Shown: positions 27,817 through 36,383, numbered from the stretch's first letter. The stretch: 64,000 nucleotides of DNA from Algoriphagus aquimarinus (GCF_007997215.1 NZ_VORW01000009.1:90242-154241), one strand, 5' to 3'. Notes: a model not told the origin generated them from the sequence alone. Numbers and translations: made by a program.

Positions 27817-28383
27817 TTACAAATACAGCTTCTTATCCCGGATATAGTCTGCTACCCCATCAGGAAGTAGGTATTTGACAGACTTACCGGCAAGAATAGA
27901 TTTGCGGATAAAAGTTGCTGAGATATCTAAAAGTGGTGCGTCGATCAGCTTGATATTCGGATGCTCAAAAGTGGTCGCATCGCCCGGTCTGGGATAGACG
28001 AAGATTTCATAGTTGTCCAGAATCGTCTGGTAGTTCTTCCAGCGCTTCAGCTGAGTCAGGTTATCCGAACCTAAAAATAAGCAAAACTGATGCTGTGGAT
28101 ATTGATAGGTCAGGTAAGCGAGTGTATCGATCGTATAGCTTGGCTTGGGCATGGAGAACTCCACATCTGAAGCCCGAAACTGATAATTATCCTCGATTGC
28201 CAGCTCAACCATTCGCAGTCTATCAAATTCATGAATCAAAGACTGGCGTTTTTTAAGTGGATTCTGCGGACTCACCACAAACCAAACCTGATCTAAATCA
28301 GTACGGTCATGCAGCGTGTCAGCGATGATCAGATGACCAATATGTATGGGATTAAAGGAACCGAAGTATAGACCGATTTTCAA
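27817..28383 (-). CDS. nadD: Nicotinate-nucleotide adenylyltransferase
   Basis: 188 residues. The nucleotidyltransferase motif GSFNPIHIGH (8-17) and the ISxTxIR-type motif (DISATFIRKSI) are present. It adenylates nicotinate mononucleotide in NAD synthesis. The start codon is TTG (28381-28383), 3 bases after the gmk stop; no ATG exists that would keep the conserved MKIGLYFGSF start. It is the last gene of a sigma, anti-sigma-like, gmk, nadD operon. Its final 20 codons are duplicated 1.7 kb downstream. Confidence 0.95.
   Translation of the reverse strand: MKIGLYFGSFNPIHIGHLIIADTLHDRTDLDQVWFVVSPQNPLKKRQSLIHEFDRLRMVELAIEDNYQFRASDVEFSMPKPSYTIDTLAYLTYQYPQHQFCLFLGSDNLTQLKRWKNYQTILDNYEIFVYPRPGDATTFEHPNIKLIDAPLLDISATFIRKSILAGKSVKYLLPDGVADYIRDKKLYL
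27820..27878 (-). repeat. Right copy of the nadD 3'-end repeat (inside nadD)
   Basis: These are the last 59 coding bases of nadD before its TAA at 27817-27819. They match 26112-26170 at 51 of 59 positions, with similarity ending abruptly beyond the GTATTTGA edge. See the partner copy. Confidence 0.85.
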
Positions 28384-28386
28384 AAT

Positions 28387-28959
28387 CTATCGCGCTAAAA
28401 ATTTGCTGACCAAATACTCAGCTTCTGCAGAGGACTTTGAGAATTCGTCATTGACTACCGTGACGTCAAACTGTGGCTCAAACTTAGATTCAAACTCTGC
28501 TTTGAATAAGCGACGGGAAAGTGACTCTTCGGATTCTGTGCCTCGGTCATTTAGTCGTGCTGCCAGCACTTCCAAGCTCGGTACTTTCACATAGATCGCC
28601 AAAGCCTGCTCTCCAAAGTATTTTTTCAAGGCTAATCCACCTTTCACATCTACGTCGAAAATTACAGCCTTTCCGGAATCCCAGATACGTTGGATTTCTT
28701 CTTTAAGTGTACCGTAGAAGTTACCGGCATAGACTTCTTCCCACTCTATAAATGCGTCCTCGTCTATTTTTTTAATGAATTCTTCCTGAGAAAGGAAGTA
28801 GTAGTCTTTGCCATGAACCTCATGTCTCCCCCGCTTGTCACGTGTACAGGCAGAAATAGAAAACCCCAGATTTGGGATGTTTTGGATCAAATGCTTCACT
28901 AAAGAAGTCTTGCCTGATCCCGATGGGGCAGAAAAAATAATGGCCTTACCTTGTGTCAT
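28387..28959 (-). CDS. gmk: Guanylate kinase
   Basis: 190 residues with the P-loop APSGSGKT (11-18) and the guanylate-binding segment (ACTRDKRGRHEVHGKDYYFLS, EWEEVYAGNFYGTLKEEI, FDVDVKGGLALKKYF). It phosphorylates GMP to GDP. It sits 2 bases from the upstream anti-sigma-like gene and 3 bases from nadD, which indicates translational coupling. Usual length for the family. Confidence 0.95.
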   Translation of the reverse strand: MTQGKAIIFSAPSGSGKTSLVKHLIQNIPNLGFSISACTRDKRGRHEVHGKDYYFLSQEEFIKKIDEDAFIEWEEVYAGNFYGTLKEEIQRIWDSGKAVIFDVDVKGGLALKKYFGEQALAIYVKVPSLEVLAARLNDRGTESEESLSRRLFKAEFESKFEPQFDVTVVNDEFSKSSAEAEYLVSKFLAR

Positions 28960-28961
28960 GA

Positions 28962-29234
28962 CTATTTAATATCCTGAATCTTCTGGCGGATACAATCAGC
29001 CAATTCAGTAGGTACAGCGTGTTTGGTGCATTTTGTTTTCAATACATCTCGGATAGCTTGTTCCAAGTGGTAATGTTCAAAACACGGTTGGCACTTGGCT
29101 AGTTTTTCCTTCAAGACTTCTTTGCCAGAATCTTGTAGTTCTCCGTCCAAAATACTTTCTAGCAGCTCAAAGCATTTGCTCTCGTCGCTGCATTGTGTCT
29201 TTCGATCTCCAGATGGGTTTTCATTCATTTCCAT
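28962..29234 (-). CDS. Small cysteine-rich anti-sigma-factor-like protein
   Basis: 90 residues, no membrane segment. Six Cys, with a CxxC (KCQPCFEHYH) in the position of the zinc/anti-sigma motif; the usual His four residues before the first Cys is a Lys here, but HxH-like residues follow. An upstream C..C pair (TQCSDESKCFELLES) and a tail C..H..C resemble RsrA-type soluble anti-sigma factors. It follows the sigma factor gene by 16 bases, which supports that role. Whether it binds zinc or senses redox is not shown. Confidence 0.65.
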   Translation of the reverse strand: MEMNENPSGDRKTQCSDESKCFELLESILDGELQDSGKEVLKEKLAKCQPCFEHYHLEQAIRDVLKTKCTKHAVPTELADCIRQKIQDIK

Positions 29235-29250
29235 GGGTAATTATTCTAAA

Positions 29251-29856
29251 TTAATCCTCTTCTTCGTCCGTGTTATCCGTATTATAGCCCATATTTTGGG
29301 CATATCCTTGAAGCTTCTCTTTCAAAAGATTTCTTGCGCGGTGCAATCTGGATCTTACTGTCCCGATAGGGATATCCAGTATCTTGGCCATCTCCTCATA
29401 GGTGAATCCCTCCAAGTCGCACAAGATAATCACTGTACGAAAGTCCACTGCCAAGCTATTGAGTGCATTTGAGATCTCGTCACCGAGCATATCCTTAACG
29501 GATTCAGCCCTGAGATCACTAGTACTTTGGTAGTGAACGTCATCCGAGTTGTAATAAGTTTCAACTTCCTGATAATCTACCTTCGTGGGCTGCTTGGATT
29601 TCTTCCTGTACTCATTGATAAAGCTGTTTTTCAGAATTCTGAAAAGCCAGGCTTTGGCATTCGTGCCTTGCTCAAATGAGTTGATAAACCGATAGGCCTT
29701 CAGGTAAGTATCCTGCACAAGATCTTTGGCATCATCTTCATCGAAGGTGAGCCTGTAGCCAAAATTGTACATTGAGTCTATGTGTGGCATAAACTCCCCA
29801 TCGAAGATGGCATTTTTCTCTTCCTGAGAATATTTTCTGCGCTGAACTTCCGACAT
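29251..29856 (-). CDS. ECF-type RNA polymerase sigma-70 factor
   Basis: 201 residues from the ATG at 29854-29856, which has a good GGAG site 5 bases upstream. The open frame continues 34 codons further, but that stretch is not sigma-like and lacks such a site. Region 2 (DAKDLVQDTYLKAYRFINSFEQGTNAKAWLFRILKNSFINEYRKK) and region 4 (DLEGFTYEEMAKILDIPIGTVRSRLHRARNLLKEKL) are clear. It leads an operon with the anti-sigma-like gene, gmk and nadD. Co-transcription with housekeeping nucleotide genes hints at a core stress or redox response (inference). Confidence 0.9.
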   Translation of the reverse strand: MSEVQRRKYSQEEKNAIFDGEFMPHIDSMYNFGYRLTFDEDDAKDLVQDTYLKAYRFINSFEQGTNAKAWLFRILKNSFINEYRKKSKQPTKVDYQEVETYYNSDDVHYQSTSDLRAESVKDMLGDEISNALNSLAVDFRTVIILCDLEGFTYEEMAKILDIPIGTVRSRLHRARNLLKEKLQGYAQNMGYNTDNTDEEED

Positions 29857-29910
29857 AAGCTCCAAAAGTAATGATTGGGTCAATTTATAACTAGAAAATG
29901 AGAATAATTC

Positions 29911-29936
29911 GAACGCAACCGATTTACAATGCGTTC
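29911..29936. promoter_or_regulatory. Inverted repeat upstream of the sigma factor gene
   Basis: GAACGCA (29911-29917) and TGCGTTC (29930-29936) form a perfect 7-bp inverted repeat with a 12-base spacer. It lies about 55 bases upstream of the sigma start and 44 upstream of the divergent acyltransferase gene. It could be an operator or an autoregulated promoter element. There is no direct evidence for either. Confidence 0.35.
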
Positions 29937-29979
29937 TAAACCTTCTTAAAAAAACCAACTAGATTACTTTACTCAAGAG

Positions 29980-30819
29980 ATGTTTGCACTTAAAATCCTC
30001 TCCAGTCTTCCCTTATCAGTACTTTACATTTTTTCTGACATACTCTATTTATTAGCGTGCTATGTGATTAGGTACAGAAAAAAAGTAATCGATGAGAACC
30101 TGCTTTATGCTTTTCCTGAGAAAACTCCTGCAGAGAGAAAGCAAATTCGAAATAAGTTTTACCGAAACTTCACAGATGCTTTCTTCGCAGAGACCATCAA
30201 AATGCTGACGATTTCTGAAGAGGAACTCAGGCAACGATTTCAAGTGGTCAATCAGCATTTAGTCGACAATCCAGTCAAAAATGGTAAAAGCTCCCTGATG
30301 ATGGCTGGCCATGTTTTCAATTGGGAGATGGCAATCCTCGGAGTTGCACTAAATACCCAAGTGACTGCTGAGACGGTATTCCTAAAACTCAATAATCCTT
30401 TCTTCAACAAGCTGATGCTGGCAATTAGAACTCATTTTGGCGGGATAATGACTGAGAAAAGTGCCTTCAGACGTAGCATGATTACGATGAGAAACACACC
30501 AAGAATCGTTCATTTGGCTGCGGATCAAAGACCTCCTGTGTCGGACAGTCGCTACACACGGGAGTTTATGAATAGACCTGCGTTGTTTTTTGAAGGTGGA
30601 GAAGTCCTGTCCAAAAAAATGAATCTCCCTGTTTTTTACGGCCAAATGACCAAAATAAAGCGAGGTCATTACCGCTTCGAATTCACCGAACTTGCCCGAC
30701 CTCCCTACGAAGATCATGCTGCTCATAGCGTTACAGATGAGTTTGCTAAAAGACTGGAAAAAAACATACGAATGCAACCTGACCTCTATCTCTGGAGCCA
30801 TAAACGCTGGAAACTCTAA
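29980..30819 (+). CDS. LpxL/HtrB-family lysophospholipid acyltransferase (copy 1)
   Basis: 279 residues. An N-terminal hydrophobic anchor (LSSLPLSVLYIFSDILYLLACYVI) and the HX4E catalytic motif HVFNWE (H111, E116) are present, with the conserved FRRSM..MRNTPRIVHLAADQRPP block. These enzymes add secondary acyl chains to lipid A or related lipids at the inner membrane. A close paralogue follows 176 bases downstream in the same orientation. It is divergent from the sigma factor operon. Confidence 0.88.
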   Translation: MFALKILSSLPLSVLYIFSDILYLLACYVIRYRKKVIDENLLYAFPEKTPAERKQIRNKFYRNFTDAFFAETIKMLTISEEELRQRFQVVNQHLVDNPVKNGKSSLMMAGHVFNWEMAILGVALNTQVTAETVFLKLNNPFFNKLMLAIRTHFGGIMTEKSAFRRSMITMRNTPRIVHLAADQRPPVSDSRYTREFMNRPALFFEGGEVLSKKMNLPVFYGQMTKIKRGHYRFEFTELARPPYEDHAAHSVTDEFAKRLEKNIRMQPDLYLWSHKRWKL

Positions 30820-30995
30820 AAGCTAGAAAATACAGCATTCCATCCAATGAGATTTGGAAATGAAAATGTACTGCCATTTCTACTGGTATGAAAAGTTAGA
30901 AGTAAATCCAATATAGGATTCCGGGAAGAATTCAGTTGAATTCTCTTATTTTGGGCTCGATTTAACATAACTCATCAGCAATTTCCCGGATTACC

Positions 30996-31832
30996 ATGTT
31001 TGCAATAAGACTTATTTCACGTCTTCCGCTCTCTATTTTATACCTGCTATCTGATATCTTGTATTTAGTAGCCAGATTTGGGATCAAATACAGAAAGGAT
31101 GTAATCGAGGAAAATCTTAAATTTGCCTTTCCTGAGAAATCAGATGCTGAATGTAAGAGCATAAGGAATAAATTCTACCGAAATTTCACTGATTCATTTG
31201 CTGAGACTATAAAACTTCTCACCATTTCCGAGAAAGAGTTTGAGAAACGATTTCAAATGATCAATACAGACCTTCTCGATGAAGCGGTTTCTTCAGGAAC
31301 CTCCGCGTTGCTAGTTTCAGGGCATTTATTCAATTGGGAAATGGGAGTGATAGGAATCAATCATACCATTCAAGCTCCTGTAGAAACGGTTTATCTTAAA
31401 GTAAATAATCCTTTTTTTGACAACCTGATTAATACTATTCGGACACATTTTGGCGGAATAGTTACAGAAAAAAAGGCTTTTCGGAGGACCATGCTTACCT
31501 TAGCAAAATCACCAAGAGTGGTATTGCTTGGCTCGGATCAGCGACCTCCGAGTTCGGAAAAAAGATATAAAAGGGACTTCTTAAATAGACCTGCCGTCTT
31601 TTTTGAGGGAGCTGAATTTCTTTCTAAAAAGATGAACCTACATGTCATCTATGGCAAAATGACCAAAATCAAAAGAGGGCATTATCGCTACGAGATGATC
31701 AAATTGGCAGAACCACCATTTGATGAACACCTAGAGCATAGCATTACCGATAAGTTTTGCGAAATGCTTGAAGACAACATCAGACTTCAGCCAGACTTGT
31801 ATCTCTGGAGTCACAAAAGATGGAAAATATAA
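30996..31832 (+). CDS. LpxL/HtrB-family lysophospholipid acyltransferase (copy 2)
   Basis: 278 residues, co-linear with copy 1 except for one residue missing near position 68. HX4E is HLFNWE (H110, E115). Both copies end with the same YLWSHKRWK pattern. A tandem duplication is the simplest reading. Both retain the catalytic residues, so they may differ in acyl-chain or acceptor preference, or one may act on another lipid such as an ornithine lipid. This cannot be told from sequence. Confidence 0.88.
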   Translation: MFAIRLISRLPLSILYLLSDILYLVARFGIKYRKDVIEENLKFAFPEKSDAECKSIRNKFYRNFTDSFAETIKLLTISEKEFEKRFQMINTDLLDEAVSSGTSALLVSGHLFNWEMGVIGINHTIQAPVETVYLKVNNPFFDNLINTIRTHFGGIVTEKKAFRRTMLTLAKSPRVVLLGSDQRPPSSEKRYKRDFLNRPAVFFEGAEFLSKKMNLHVIYGKMTKIKRGHYRYEMIKLAEPPFDEHLEHSITDKFCEMLEDNIRLQPDLYLWSHKRWKI

Positions 31833-31839
31833 ATTATGA

Positions 31840-31893
31840 ATTGGAAGATTGAAAAATTGGAAGAACTTGTCCGCCGTGGCGGATTGGAAGATT
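31840..31893. repeat. ATTGGAAGA triple repeat around a GC palindrome
   Basis: Three copies of ATTGGAAG(A/AT) (near 31840, 31856, 31883) surround the perfect hairpin TCCGCC-GT-GGCGGA (31870-31883). Further right (about 31964-32020) two related CTTGAATCTA/CTTAAGTCTA-type 18-mers differ at 5 positions. This is low-complexity intergenic repeat, probably present elsewhere in the genome. It might end the acyltransferase transcript, but no T tract follows. Confidence 0.6.
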
Positions 31894-32032
31894 TACCGAA
31901 TTCATCTTTTTAATTAGAATATTCCGTTTCTCATAGCTTACCACTTGAGTCATTAATTTTAAATTCTTGGCTCTTGAATCTAAAATCTTGATACTAACTA
32001 CTTAAGTCTAGTGTCTTGCATATAAATAAACA

Positions 32033-34300
32033 ATGGAATACCTCGATAGTTTAAACCCAGAGCAGCGACTGGCTGTGGAACATACGGATGGACCGGTGAT
32101 GATTATCGCTGGCGCCGGATCCGGCAAAACCCGTGTGCTCACCTACCGCATCGCTCATCTGATTTATGAAAAAGGTGTAGATGCTTTCAATATTTTATCG
32201 CTGACCTTTACTAATAAGGCGGCGGCTGAAATGCGGCATAGGATCGAAACCTTGGCTGGTCTGGAAGCCAGAAACACATGGATGGGAACGTTTCACTCTG
32301 TGTTTGCGAAAATCCTGCGTGTCGAAGCCCCGAAGATTGGTTACCCTTCCAATTTTACCATTTACGATTCCGACGATTCCAAATCACTGATCCGCACCAT
32401 TGTGAAAGAAATGCGACTGGATGACAAAGTGTATAAAGCCAATGCCGTTTTGTCTCGAATTTCCGGTGCCAAAAATCGTCTCATCACCTGGAAAGTTTAC
32501 CAAGATGATCCCTATGTGAAAGCCGATGATGAAGCTGCGATGAAACCAAAAATGGGTGAAATCTACCAGCGCTATCAAGACAGGCTTTTTAAAGCTGGCG
32601 CAATGGATTTTGATGATTTACTTTTCAATACCAACGTGCTATTCCGCGATCATCTCGACGTACTGAATAAATACCAGCAGCGCTTTCGATATGTGATGGT
32701 GGACGAGTTTCAGGACACGAATCTTTCCCAATACCTGATCACCAAAAAGCTTGCAGCTGTTCACCAAAACATCTGCGTGGTAGGTGACGATGCGCAAAGT
32801 ATCTATGCATTCCGTGGAGCTGACATTCAAAACATCCTGAATTTCGAGAAAGATTATCCTGATCTCTTCGTGGTGAAACTGGAGCAAAACTACCGGTCCA
32901 CCAAGACTATCGTAGATGCTGCAAATTCCATCATTGATAAAAATAAAGCACAACTCAAGAAAAACGTCTGGACTTCGAATGGAGACGGAGATCTGATCGA
33001 ACTCATCAAGGCGAGTACAGACAGCGAAGAAGGCAGAATCGTAGCCTCCACTATTTTCGAAGAGAGAAACACAAAAAAATTGAACAACAGCGATTTCGCT
33101 ATTCTCTATAGAACCAACTCGCAATCCAGAGCGATGGAGGAAGCCCTTCGCAAGTTGAACCTGACTTATAAGATCGTGGGTGGACTTTCTTTCTACCAAA
33201 GAAAGGAAATCAAGGACCTGATGGCTTACATGCGCTTCACTGTGAATCCTGTGGACGAAGAAGCTTTCAAGCGCATTGTCAATTATCCTAAGCGCGGAAT
33301 TGGCGATACTTCTGTGGACAAGATTTTGATCGCAGCATTTGACCATGACATGCAACTTTGGGAAGTAGTACAGAATGCGCACAGCTTCATCGGAGGCAGA
33401 GCAGCCAGTCAATTGGATGATTTCGCGACGATGATCAAAGCCTTCAAGATCGAAGTGGAACGCAAGGATGCCTTCGAAGCAGCAAGTAGCATCGCAAAGC
33501 AAAGTGGTCTTTTGCGCGAGCTCTATGAAGACAAAACCATAGAAGGGCTGAACCGCTATGAAAACGTTCAGGAATTGCTCAACGGGATCAAAGAATATGT
33601 GGATAATGAAGAAAATGAGGACAAAAGCTTAGGGTCCTTCCTTCAGGAAATTGCCCTGCTTACTGATAATGATCGGGACAAAGACGCGACTGATGCCATT
33701 ACGTTGATGACCATTCACTCCTCAAAAGGATTGGAATTTAAGCAGGTTTTTGTAGTAGGCTTGGAAGAGGATCTTTTCCCTTCGCAGATGATGATGCAGA
33801 GCCGGGAAGATCTGGAAGAGGAACGTAGATTATTCTATGTCGCCACGACTAGAGCGATGGATAAACTTTATTTCACATATGCACTCACTAGATATCGTTA
33901 CGGAAGATTGCTAAATTGTGAACCCAGCAGATTTCTGGAAGAAGTATCTCCTGACTGCATCAAGGTGAACAAGCGGGTGGCATCAAAAGAACTTTCAGGT
34001 GCTTTCCGTAGAGAAGGATTACCAGGAACCTCGGAATCATCTGGATATATAGGAATCAAAAAGAAGCCGGAATCCAGGATGCCTACGGCAATGAAAATCC
34101 ATACGCCTAGCCCTGATTTCAAACCTTCCAATACGAACAATTTGAAAGCAGAGGAATTAGTAGAGCATCCAAAGTTCGGCTTTGGAAAAGTTCAAAAGAT
34201 TGAAACAGAAGGAATTAACCGAAAAGCAACGATTCAATTCGAGCATTTTGGTGAGAAAACATTATTACTTAGCTTTGCGAAGCTCAGAATTATAGACTAA
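32033..34300 (+). CDS. pcrA: UvrD/PcrA-type ATP-dependent DNA helicase (SF1)
   Basis: 755 residues. Helicase motifs in order: Q-motif LNPEQRLAV, Walker A AGAGSGKT (26-33), TFTNKAAAEMRHR, VDEFQDTN, VGDDAQSIYAFRGA, QNYRSTKTI, TIHSSKGLEF, and ATTRAMDKLYFTYA. The C-terminal Tudor-like tail (ELVEHPKFGFGKVQKIE) is typical of PcrA/UvrD. It unwinds DNA in repair and replication-fork maintenance. uvrD and pcrA cannot be separated on sequence alone, and the symbol reflects the Bacteroidota/Firmicutes-like tail. The DUF4290 gene follows 66 bases on. Confidence 0.92.
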   Translation: MEYLDSLNPEQRLAVEHTDGPVMIIAGAGSGKTRVLTYRIAHLIYEKGVDAFNILSLTFTNKAAAEMRHRIETLAGLEARNTWMGTFHSVFAKILRVEAPKIGYPSNFTIYDSDDSKSLIRTIVKEMRLDDKVYKANAVLSRISGAKNRLITWKVYQDDPYVKADDEAAMKPKMGEIYQRYQDRLFKAGAMDFDDLLFNTNVLFRDHLDVLNKYQQRFRYVMVDEFQDTNLSQYLITKKLAAVHQNICVVGDDAQSIYAFRGADIQNILNFEKDYPDLFVVKLEQNYRSTKTIVDAANSIIDKNKAQLKKNVWTSNGDGDLIELIKASTDSEEGRIVASTIFEERNTKKLNNSDFAILYRTNSQSRAMEEALRKLNLTYKIVGGLSFYQRKEIKDLMAYMRFTVNPVDEEAFKRIVNYPKRGIGDTSVDKILIAAFDHDMQLWEVVQNAHSFIGGRAASQLDDFATMIKAFKIEVERKDAFEAASSIAKQSGLLRELYEDKTIEGLNRYENVQELLNGIKEYVDNEENEDKSLGSFLQEIALLTDNDRDKDATDAITLMTIHSSKGLEFKQVFVVGLEEDLFPSQMMMQSREDLEEERRLFYVATTRAMDKLYFTYALTRYRYGRLLNCEPSRFLEEVSPDCIKVNKRVASKELSGAFRREGLPGTSESSGYIGIKKKPESRMPTAMKIHTPSPDFKPSNTNNLKAEELVEHPKFGFGKVQKIETEGINRKATIQFEHFGEKTLLLSFAKLRIID

Positions 34301-34366
34301 TCACCTGCTCCCCTGCCTTTTGGTAATTTTTTCATTACCTTAATTAGCGCAAAATAGGGATGCATT

Positions 34367-35038
34367 ATGGAGCACTTTGAACCAGACAAACAAAAACTCA
34401 TTTTGAAAGAATACGGCAAAAACATTCAACGTCTCGTTGATTATATCACGGCGATTGAAGATCGTGATAAGCGCACGCAGAGCGCATATACTGTAATTGA
34501 AATCATCAAGCAATTGAATCCTACCGTGAAGCAGGAAAACGACCAAAAAATTTGGGACGACCTGTACATCATGTCGGACTTTAAACTGGAAGTGGACGCA
34601 CCTTTCCCGATGCCTGAGAAGGAATTACTGGGTAAAAAACCACTTCCAATCGGCTATCCAAAAGGAGAAGTACGATTCAAGCACTACGGTAGAAACATCG
34701 AAAAACTGATCGAAGGAGCCATCCTACTGGATGATGACGAAGAGCAGGAAGCCGCCATAATTTTCATCGGTCAACTGATGAGAAGCTTTCACTCCACTTG
34801 GAACAGAGAAAACTTTGACGATGCTATAATCTTGGACGACATCAAGACGTTATCCAAAGGCAAACTGCATATTGACCTAGAGAAGGTTAAAGAAAATGGT
34901 TTGTTTGAATCCAACACACACCGTGATTTCAAACCACCTCTTCAGGAAGAGCACAGTAACAACAAAAATAAGCGACAAAATCACAGCAATAAGCGTCGTC
35001 CTAACACTGGTGGTCATAACAAAAAACGCAGAAATTAA
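34367..35038 (+). CDS. DUF4290 family protein
   Basis: 223 residues, soluble. The body is helical and acidic (EYGKNIQRLVDYITAIEDRDKRTQSAYTVIEIIKQLNP; HYGRNIEKLIEGAILLDDDEEQEAAIIFIGQLMRSFHSTWN). A basic, Asn/Lys/Arg-rich tail (about residues 188-223, NKNKRQNHSNKRRPNTGGHNKKRR region) could bind nucleic acid. This Bacteroidota-specific family has no known function. Its TAA shares one base with the murA ATG (TAATG), so the two are translationally coupled. Confidence 0.85.
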   Translation: MEHFEPDKQKLILKEYGKNIQRLVDYITAIEDRDKRTQSAYTVIEIIKQLNPTVKQENDQKIWDDLYIMSDFKLEVDAPFPMPEKELLGKKPLPIGYPKGEVRFKHYGRNIEKLIEGAILLDDDEEQEAAIIFIGQLMRSFHSTWNRENFDDAIILDDIKTLSKGKLHIDLEKVKENGLFESNTHRDFKPPLQEEHSNNKNKRQNHSNKRRPNTGGHNKKRRN

Positions 35039-36345
35039 TGGGTTCATTTCGGGTCAATGGTGGAATTAAACTCAAAGGAGAGATAATTCCCCAGGGAGCA
35101 AAAAACGAAGCACTTCAGATTCTTTGCGCAGTTCTCCTCACATCGGAGAAAATCACCATATCCAAAATCCCAAATATCGTAGATGTCAATAAGCTTATTG
35201 AGCTATTGAGTGATATGGGGGTGAAAGTCACCAAACAAGGTCCAGAGACCTATACTTTCCAAGCCGATGAAGTCAATTTGGACTTCATGGAAACGGAAGA
35301 ATATTTGAAAAAAGCATCAGCCCTAAGAGGCTCAGTTATGCTTCTTGGCCCTTTACTAGCACGTTTTGGAACTGGCAAGCTTTCTAAGCCAGGAGGAGAT
35401 AAAATTGGTCGCAGAAGAATGGACACCCACTTTACAGGTTTCCAAAAACTAGGCGCCAAATTCAACTACGACGCTAAAAACGAGATTTTCCACATCGATG
35501 GAAAAAATCTTAAAGGTTGCTACATGCTGCTGGATGAAGCATCAGTAACTGGAACGGCAAATATCGTGATGGCCGCTGCAATGGCAGAAGGCACCACGAC
35601 TGTGTACAACGCAGCTTGCGAGCCTTACCTTCAGCAGCTTTGCGACATGCTTAACCGTATGGGTGCAAAAATATCTGGCGTAGGCTCAAATCTTTTGACT
35701 ATCGAAGGTGTGAAAAAACTTGGAGGCACCACGCACAAGATGCTTCCGGATATGATCGAAATCGGATCTTTCATCGGTCTAGCGGCCATGACTCAATCAG
35801 AAATCCTCATCAAAGACTGTCAAATCCCTAGACTTGGAATCATTCCTGATACTTTTCGAAGAATGGGAATCCAACTTGAATTCAGAGGTGATGATATCTT
35901 CGTTCCCGCACAGAAACATTACGAAATCGAAACTTTCATTGACGGCTCTATCCTGACTGTTGCCGATGCGATCTGGCCAGGATTTACACCGGATTTGCTA
36001 AGTATCATTTTGGTCACCGCTACTCAGGCAAAAGGCACTGTACTTGTTCACCAAAAAATGTTTGAATCCCGTTTATTCTTTGTGGATAAACTGATCGAAA
36101 TGGGTGCTCAGATCATTCTTTGTGATCCGCACAGAGCTACCGTAATCGGTTTGGATAGAAAAACAGAACTAAGAGGAATCAGAATGACATCTCCTGATAT
36201 TCGCGCGGGTGTGGCATTGCTAATAGCAGCACTTTCGGCCAGCGGCACTTCCATCATCGACAATATCGAGCAGATCGATCGTGGCTATCAAAACATTGAT
36301 GATAGACTGAGAGCACTTGGTGCAGAGATAGAAAGAATATCCTAA
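35038..36345 (+). CDS. murA: UDP-N-acetylglucosamine 1-carboxyvinyltransferase
   Basis: 435 residues, usual length. Conserved segments: KNEALQILCAVLLT, LRGSVMLLGPLLARFG, NIVMAAAMAEGTT, EIGSFIGLAAMT, and DIRAGVALLIAAL. It catalyses the first committed step of peptidoglycan synthesis, transferring enolpyruvate from PEP to UDP-GlcNAc. The active-site loop reads KPGGDKIGRR, with Asp121 where E. coli has Cys115. Natural Asp variants are known to be active and insensitive to fosfomycin. It overlaps the DUF4290 stop by one base. Confidence 0.95.
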   Translation: MGSFRVNGGIKLKGEIIPQGAKNEALQILCAVLLTSEKITISKIPNIVDVNKLIELLSDMGVKVTKQGPETYTFQADEVNLDFMETEEYLKKASALRGSVMLLGPLLARFGTGKLSKPGGDKIGRRRMDTHFTGFQKLGAKFNYDAKNEIFHIDGKNLKGCYMLLDEASVTGTANIVMAAAMAEGTTTVYNAACEPYLQQLCDMLNRMGAKISGVGSNLLTIEGVKKLGGTTHKMLPDMIEIGSFIGLAAMTQSEILIKDCQIPRLGIIPDTFRRMGIQLEFRGDDIFVPAQKHYEIETFIDGSILTVADAIWPGFTPDLLSIILVTATQAKGTVLVHQKMFESRLFFVDKLIEMGAQIILCDPHRATVIGLDRKTELRGIRMTSPDIRAGVALLIAALSASGTSIIDNIEQIDRGYQNIDDRLRALGAEIERIS

Positions 36346-36348
36346 TCA

Positions 36349-36383
36349 AATCCGGCCACTGTGCCGGATTTATCTTTTTTTTC
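36349..36383 (+). terminator. Rho-independent terminator of the helicase-DUF4290-murA operon
   Basis: A perfect 8-bp stem (AATCCGGC at 36349-36356, GCCGGATT at 36363-36370, loop CACTGT) is followed by TATC and a long T run. It starts 3 bases after the murA stop. Confidence 0.85.

Noticed and set aside
26204..27818. Compound transposon or IS as explanation of the nadD-end duplication
   Set aside because: No transposase, terminal inverted repeats or short target duplication is visible at either boundary; the repeat is a gene 3' end.
31870..31883. TCCGCC-GT-GGCGGA hairpin as a terminator
   Set aside because: A 2-base loop and no following T tract; it is part of an intergenic repeat instead.
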